A stretch of DNA of 10,301 bases from Pseudomonadota bacterium. GTDB taxonomy: Bacteria; Pseudomonadota; Gammaproteobacteria; Burkholderiales; Thiobacillaceae. A program made the translations under genes and the position numbers. Positions 7,918-10,301 of this stretch are shown here, piece after piece. The DNA lies in assembly GCA_021791235.1 (NCBI GenBank), contig JAJYXA010000257.1:1-10301 (forward strand). Direction: 5' to 3'. Numbering within the stretch: the first letter of the stretch is position 1; each line of letters starts with the position of its first letter. The notes beneath the pieces are model-generated. The model did no database searches. It was not told where the DNA came from and saw nothing but the letters and a program-made list of their open reading frames with translations.

Positions 7918-8915
7918 CGGCGATGGCTTTCTCCAACGCCGAAAATTCGCTGGGCGCTGCCGGCGGGGTTCTGGATGGGAGAAAGTCGACCTCATCGACC
8001 GGCGGCCGGCACGCCCTTTCCTATCTCGCCCATTTCGGGCTTGTCGAAGCCCCTTTCGGGCTGACGCCCGATACCGATTTCTTTTTCGCCTCGCCCCCGC
8101 ACCGCGACGCGTTGGACACGCTTCTATATGCGCTGGAAAACGGCGAGGGTTTCATCAAGATCGTCGGCGCGGTCGGGACCGGAAAAACCCTGTTGTGCCG
8201 AACCCTCCTGGCCTCGCTCCCCAAACGTTGCCGCGCGCTCTATCTACCCAATCCGGCACTCGAGCCTGCCGGCATCCTGTTTGCCGTCGCCGAAGAACTG
8301 GGCCTCAAACTGACCGGAAAGGAAAGTTTTTACCGCGTCCACAAGGCGATCCAGTTGAAACTGATCGCGCTGGCCCGGCGTGGCACCCGCGTGGTACTGA
8401 TTCTCGACGAGGCCCAGGCGATTTCGCTGGAGAGCCTGGAAACGGTACGGCTGCTTTCCAATCTGGAAACCGAGAAACGGAAATTGCTGACCATCGTCCT
8501 GTTTGGCCAGCCTGAACTGGACGAACGGCTGCAGGCCATTCCGCAGCTCAAGACCCGCATCAGTTTTCATGACTGCCTGCGCCCCCTGGGGCGCGAGGAA
8601 CTCGCAGCCTATCTTACCCACCGGATGGCGCGCGCAGGCTGCAGTCTTGCCAGCCCACCGTTCAGCCCGCGTGCCATCGGACTGTTGTACGAAGCCAGCG
8701 CCGGTGTGCCGCGCGTCGTCAACGTCATTGCTCACAAGGCACTCATGCTGGCGTATGGCAAAGGCCTGCATCGCGTCGGCTGGCGCGAAATGCATCATGC
8801 TGCGCGTGACACGCTCGCGGCAAAAGCGGTCAGTCGCACTGCACGCTGGGTGCTGGCGATGCTTGCCTTGGGTGCAAGCGCAGCCGCCGCAAGCTGGCTT
8901 TACCTGATTGCGTAG
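7914..8915 (+). CDS. mshM: MshM, ExeA-like AAA ATPase with extra N-terminus and C-terminal membrane segment
   Basis: The protein has 333 residues. The core opens at residue 37 with YLAHFGLVEAPFGLTPDTDFFF, the start seen in MshM/ExeA/GspA ATPases. The Walker A motif is Gly-Ala-Val-Gly-Thr-Gly-Lys-Thr (residues 85-92), the Walker B motif is VVLILDEAQ (160-168, Asp165-Glu166), and LTIVLFGQPELDERL and GVPRVVN follow, so it should bind and hydrolyse ATP. Two things are odd. About 36 Ser/Gly-rich residues precede the usual start, and no later ATG or GTG could remove them (only ATG 7923, three codons in). A hydrophobic segment at about 312-331 ends the protein, which would tether the ATPase to the inner membrane as in ExeA, but no peptidoglycan-binding domain follows. 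Role in the family is accessory to secretin or machine assembly. Stop is 34 bases before the next ATG. Confidence 0.88.
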   Translation: MTAMAFSNAENSLGAAGGVLDGRKSTSSTGGRHALSYLAHFGLVEAPFGLTPDTDFFFASPPHRDALDTLLYALENGEGFIKIVGAVGTGKTLLCRTLLASLPKRCRALYLPNPALEPAGILFAVAEELGLKLTGKESFYRVHKAIQLKLIALARRGTRVVLILDEAQAISLESLETVRLLSNLETEKRKLLTIVLFGQPELDERLQAIPQLKTRISFHDCLRPLGREELAAYLTHRMARAGCSLASPPFSPRAIGLLYEASAGVPRVVNVIAHKALMLAYGKGLHRVGWREMHHAARDTLAAKAVSRTARWVLAMLALGASAAAASWLYLIA

Positions 8916-8949
8916 GCAATGCTTTGCATGCCGACTTTCGACTGACCGT

Positions 8950-9996
8950 ATGAGCATCATCAACCAGACGCTGCGCGCGCTTGACGCGCGCCAACCCGAC
9001 CCGGCATCCCCCCCGGTTTTGCTGCGCCCGGCCGCCATTGCAAAGCGACGCAGGACGGGCCTGTGGCTGGTCGCCGCGGGATTGCTGCCACTCGCCGGGG
9101 CGGGAATCTGGCTCGCGTCCAGGCCTGCTGAACGCCTTCCGCAGCCGAGGGCGGTTATCACGCAGCGCGCCGTGATGCTGCCAGCAGCCGCGATCCCAGT
9201 ACCGAGTAGGGTGCCGGCGTCTGCCGTGCCGCCGCGCATGCGCGCGCCCGCCAAAGCGCAGGCTGCACCCGTTGTCGCCGAAATCCGGCTCAGATCACCG
9301 GATTTGAATGCGGGGAAAAACCCGCACGCGCCAGCCAGTCCGGTCAAGCTGTCCGCGGTGTCCACGACGGCGAATGTGCCGATCCCCGCCGAAAAGCCGC
9401 CGGTCATCCGCAAGGAAGACAGCCAGCCCACCGCCGGGGAAGCAGCGGAGGAACGCTATCGCAAGGCTCTGACGCTCATCCAGAAAGACAGGGAAAACCA
9501 GGCCCGCCCGCTGCTTGAGGAAACGCTTGAACTGTCGCCCGGCCATGTGGCCGCGCGCGAGGCGCTGGCCGCGCTGTTGAGCGATGCTGGCCAGAACGAG
9601 GAGGCCGAAGCGATTTTGCGCGCAGGACGCGCATTGAACCCCGACCATGCGTGGTTCGCGCTCAGCCTGGCCCGCCTGCAGGTGGCGCGCGGGGACACGG
9701 AAGACGCGGCCGCAACCTTGCAGAGCGGGATGGGGGGGCGCGGCGTCAACGCCGAGTACCATGCAACGCTGGCGGCCTTGCTGGTGCGGCTGAAGCAATA
9801 CCCGGACGCTGCCAAGCAATACGAGCAGGCCCTCAGACTGCAACCGGGTCAGGGAACCTGGTGGATGGGGTTGGGGCTCTCCATGGAGGCCCAGGGAAAA
9901 GGCAACGAAGCCCGTTCCGCTTACCGGCGCGCGCTCACCGCTGGCAATCTGCCGGACAGGCTCGAGGAATTCGTTCGCGCAAAACTCGTCGACTAG
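8950..9996 (+). CDS. mshN: MshN, membrane-anchored TPR protein of the MSHA system
   Basis: The protein has 348 residues. The open frame extends back to a TTG at 8908, but the ATG at 8950 gives the MshN-type N-terminus Ser-Ile-Ile-Asn-Gln-Thr-Leu-Arg (residues 2-9) and avoids overlap with mshM. No good Shine-Dalgarno site is visible. One membrane segment lies at about residues 37-57, followed by a Pro/Ala-rich, probably unstructured periplasmic stretch (about 58-165). Residues of about 167-340 form tandem TPR repeats with the usual Ala/Gly/Pro spacing (for example AREALAALLSDAGQNEEAEAIL, EYHATLAALLVRLKQYPDAA and WMGLGLSMEAQGKGNEARSAYRRAL). Topology: short cytoplasmic tail, periplasmic TPR platform. 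In the family it is placed next to MshM, like the ExeA/ExeB pairing; it probably acts in secretin assembly or as a scaffold. It is the last msh gene here; no mshE follows. Confidence 0.85.
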   Translation: MSIINQTLRALDARQPDPASPPVLLRPAAIAKRRRTGLWLVAAGLLPLAGAGIWLASRPAERLPQPRAVITQRAVMLPAAAIPVPSRVPASAVPPRMRAPAKAQAAPVVAEIRLRSPDLNAGKNPHAPASPVKLSAVSTTANVPIPAEKPPVIRKEDSQPTAGEAAEERYRKALTLIQKDRENQARPLLEETLELSPGHVAAREALAALLSDAGQNEEAEAILRAGRALNPDHAWFALSLARLQVARGDTEDAAATLQSGMGGRGVNAEYHATLAALLVRLKQYPDAAKQYEQALRLQPGQGTWWMGLGLSMEAQGKGNEARSAYRRALTAGNLPDRLEEFVRAKLVD

Positions 9997-10035
9997 AAAT
10001 CGGTGCGTGCAGGAACTCGGGGACACGCTGAAACC

Positions 10036-10074
10036 GCCGGGCAAGGCCGCATGCCTCGCGCACGGCGGCCCGGC
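10036..10074 (+). terminator. GC-rich hairpin after mshN (possible terminator, no U-tract)
   Basis: GCCGGGC at 10036-10042 pairs with GCCCGGC at 10068-10074, and inside it GCCG (10046-10049) pairs with CGGC (10063-10066). The loop is about 13 bases. It lies 40 bases after the mshN stop. No run of T follows (the next bases are ATGTGGTAATTA), so it is not a standard intrinsic terminator; it may pause polymerase or protect the 3' end of the mRNA. Confidence 0.4.
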
Positions 10075-10108
10075 ATGTGGTAATTACGCAACGCAAAGGT
10101 TCTGTAAT

Positions 10109-10140
10109 GGAAGAAAATCAACAGATTGTGGTTTTCTTTT
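10109..10140 (+). other. AT-rich inverted repeat just upstream of the lipoprotein promoter
   Basis: Bases 10109-10120 can pair with 10129-10140 over 12 positions (three G-U), with an eight-base loop ACAGATTG. In RNA the right arm ends in TTTT, so it could be a weak terminator for the msh block. In DNA it covers the -35 area of the next gene and could instead be an operator. Which of the two cannot be told from sequence. Confidence 0.35.
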
Positions 10141-10156
10141 GCCGATTTGTTAGAAT
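10126..10156 (+). promoter_or_regulatory. Probable promoter of the downstream lipoprotein gene
   Basis: The -10 hexamer TAGAAT (10151-10156) matches the consensus at five of six bases. A weak -35, TTGTGG (10126-10131), lies 19 bases before it, which is slightly long. The region is AT-rich. Transcription would start near 10163 and give a leader of about 70 bases. Confidence 0.5.
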
Positions 10157-10234
10157 TCCGCGCGTCGGCTGGATTTCAAGTCCCGGACCGATCTCTGGTG
10201 TGGGTTTTTATATTTGTAAGAAAAGGGAAATCAA

Positions 10235-10301
10235 ATGAAATATTCCGTTCTCCTGGCTGCTCTGCTGGCTGTTTCCATGACCGCTTGCGGCAAAAAAGAA
10301 G
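10235..10301 (+). CDS. Small putative lipoprotein, 3' end outside the window
   Basis: Only 22 codons are visible from the ATG at 10235, which has a good ribosome site (AAGGGAA, 10223-10229, five bases away). The sequence is a typical lipoprotein signal peptide: Met-Lys-Tyr start, a hydrophobic core, and the lipobox Met-Thr-Ala-Cys (Cys18), followed by Gly-Lys-Lys-Glu. Lysine right after the cysteine and Gly suits outer-membrane sorting in Gram-negatives. The remainder is cut off, so the function is unknown; small lipoproteins with this opening are common in betaproteobacteria. It has its own promoter and lies 238 bases after mshN, so it is probably not part of the pilus operon. No gene for the MshE motor ATPase is seen at this end. 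Confidence 0.75.
   Translation, partial: MKYSVLLAALLAVSMTACGKKE

Noticed and set aside
6187..7995. Open frame of 602 codons on the - strand opposite mshL
   Set aside because: It covers the secretin gene, whose product is clear from its domains. The antisense product is Arg/His-rich low-complexity sequence, typical of a shadow frame.
8908..8949. TTG start for mshN at 8908
   Set aside because: It overlaps the mshM stop and adds 14 residues unlike MshN N-termini; the ATG at 8950 gives the family-typical start.

Overview
The window is almost entirely one end of an MSHA-type (mannose-sensitive haemagglutinin) type IVa pilus biogenesis locus, read left to right on the + strand. The DNA is GC-rich apart from two intergenic stretches. 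Its genes are densely packed and often overlap by 4 to 16 bases. Protein content and style (a large DUF6701-type MshQ, and Gram-negative signal peptides and lipoproteins) suggest a Gram-negative proteobacterium. A betaproteobacterium is my best guess from general resemblance; I cannot fix the genus.

Layout. (1) Bases 1-392 hold the 3' end of mshP, a minor-pilin-like gene whose start lies before the window. (2) Bases 389-3649 hold mshQ, a secreted protein of about 1086 residues with a signal peptide, a nidogen-like beta domain, a LamG/concanavalin-type lectin domain and a C-terminal DUF6701-like region. It is the best candidate for a pilus-tip or surface adhesin. (3) Bases 3650-3717 are an AT-rich gap with a perfect TTGACA -35 hexamer, probably the promoter of the next block. 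(4) Bases 3718-9996 carry six genes in a row: mshI (PilM-like), a PilN-like gene (often called mshI2), mshJ (PilO/GspM-like), mshK (PilP-like), mshL (outer-membrane secretin lipoprotein), mshM (ExeA-like AAA ATPase) and mshN (membrane-anchored TPR protein). (Counting the PilN-like gene separately makes seven open frames.) (5) Bases 9997-10234 are intergenic, with two hairpins and a probable promoter. (6) From 10235 a new small lipoprotein gene starts and runs off the window.

How they work together (family knowledge plus inference). MshI, the PilN-like protein, MshJ and MshK would form the inner-membrane alignment complex that links the cytoplasmic motor to the MshL secretin. MshM and MshN are accessory factors, probably for assembly or positioning of the secretin or machine. 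MshP and MshQ would be carried on, or displayed by, the pilus. The motor ATPase (MshE), platform protein (MshG) and major pilin (MshA) are not in this window and would be expected upstream of base 1. No insertion sequence, CRISPR array, tRNA or rRNA was seen.
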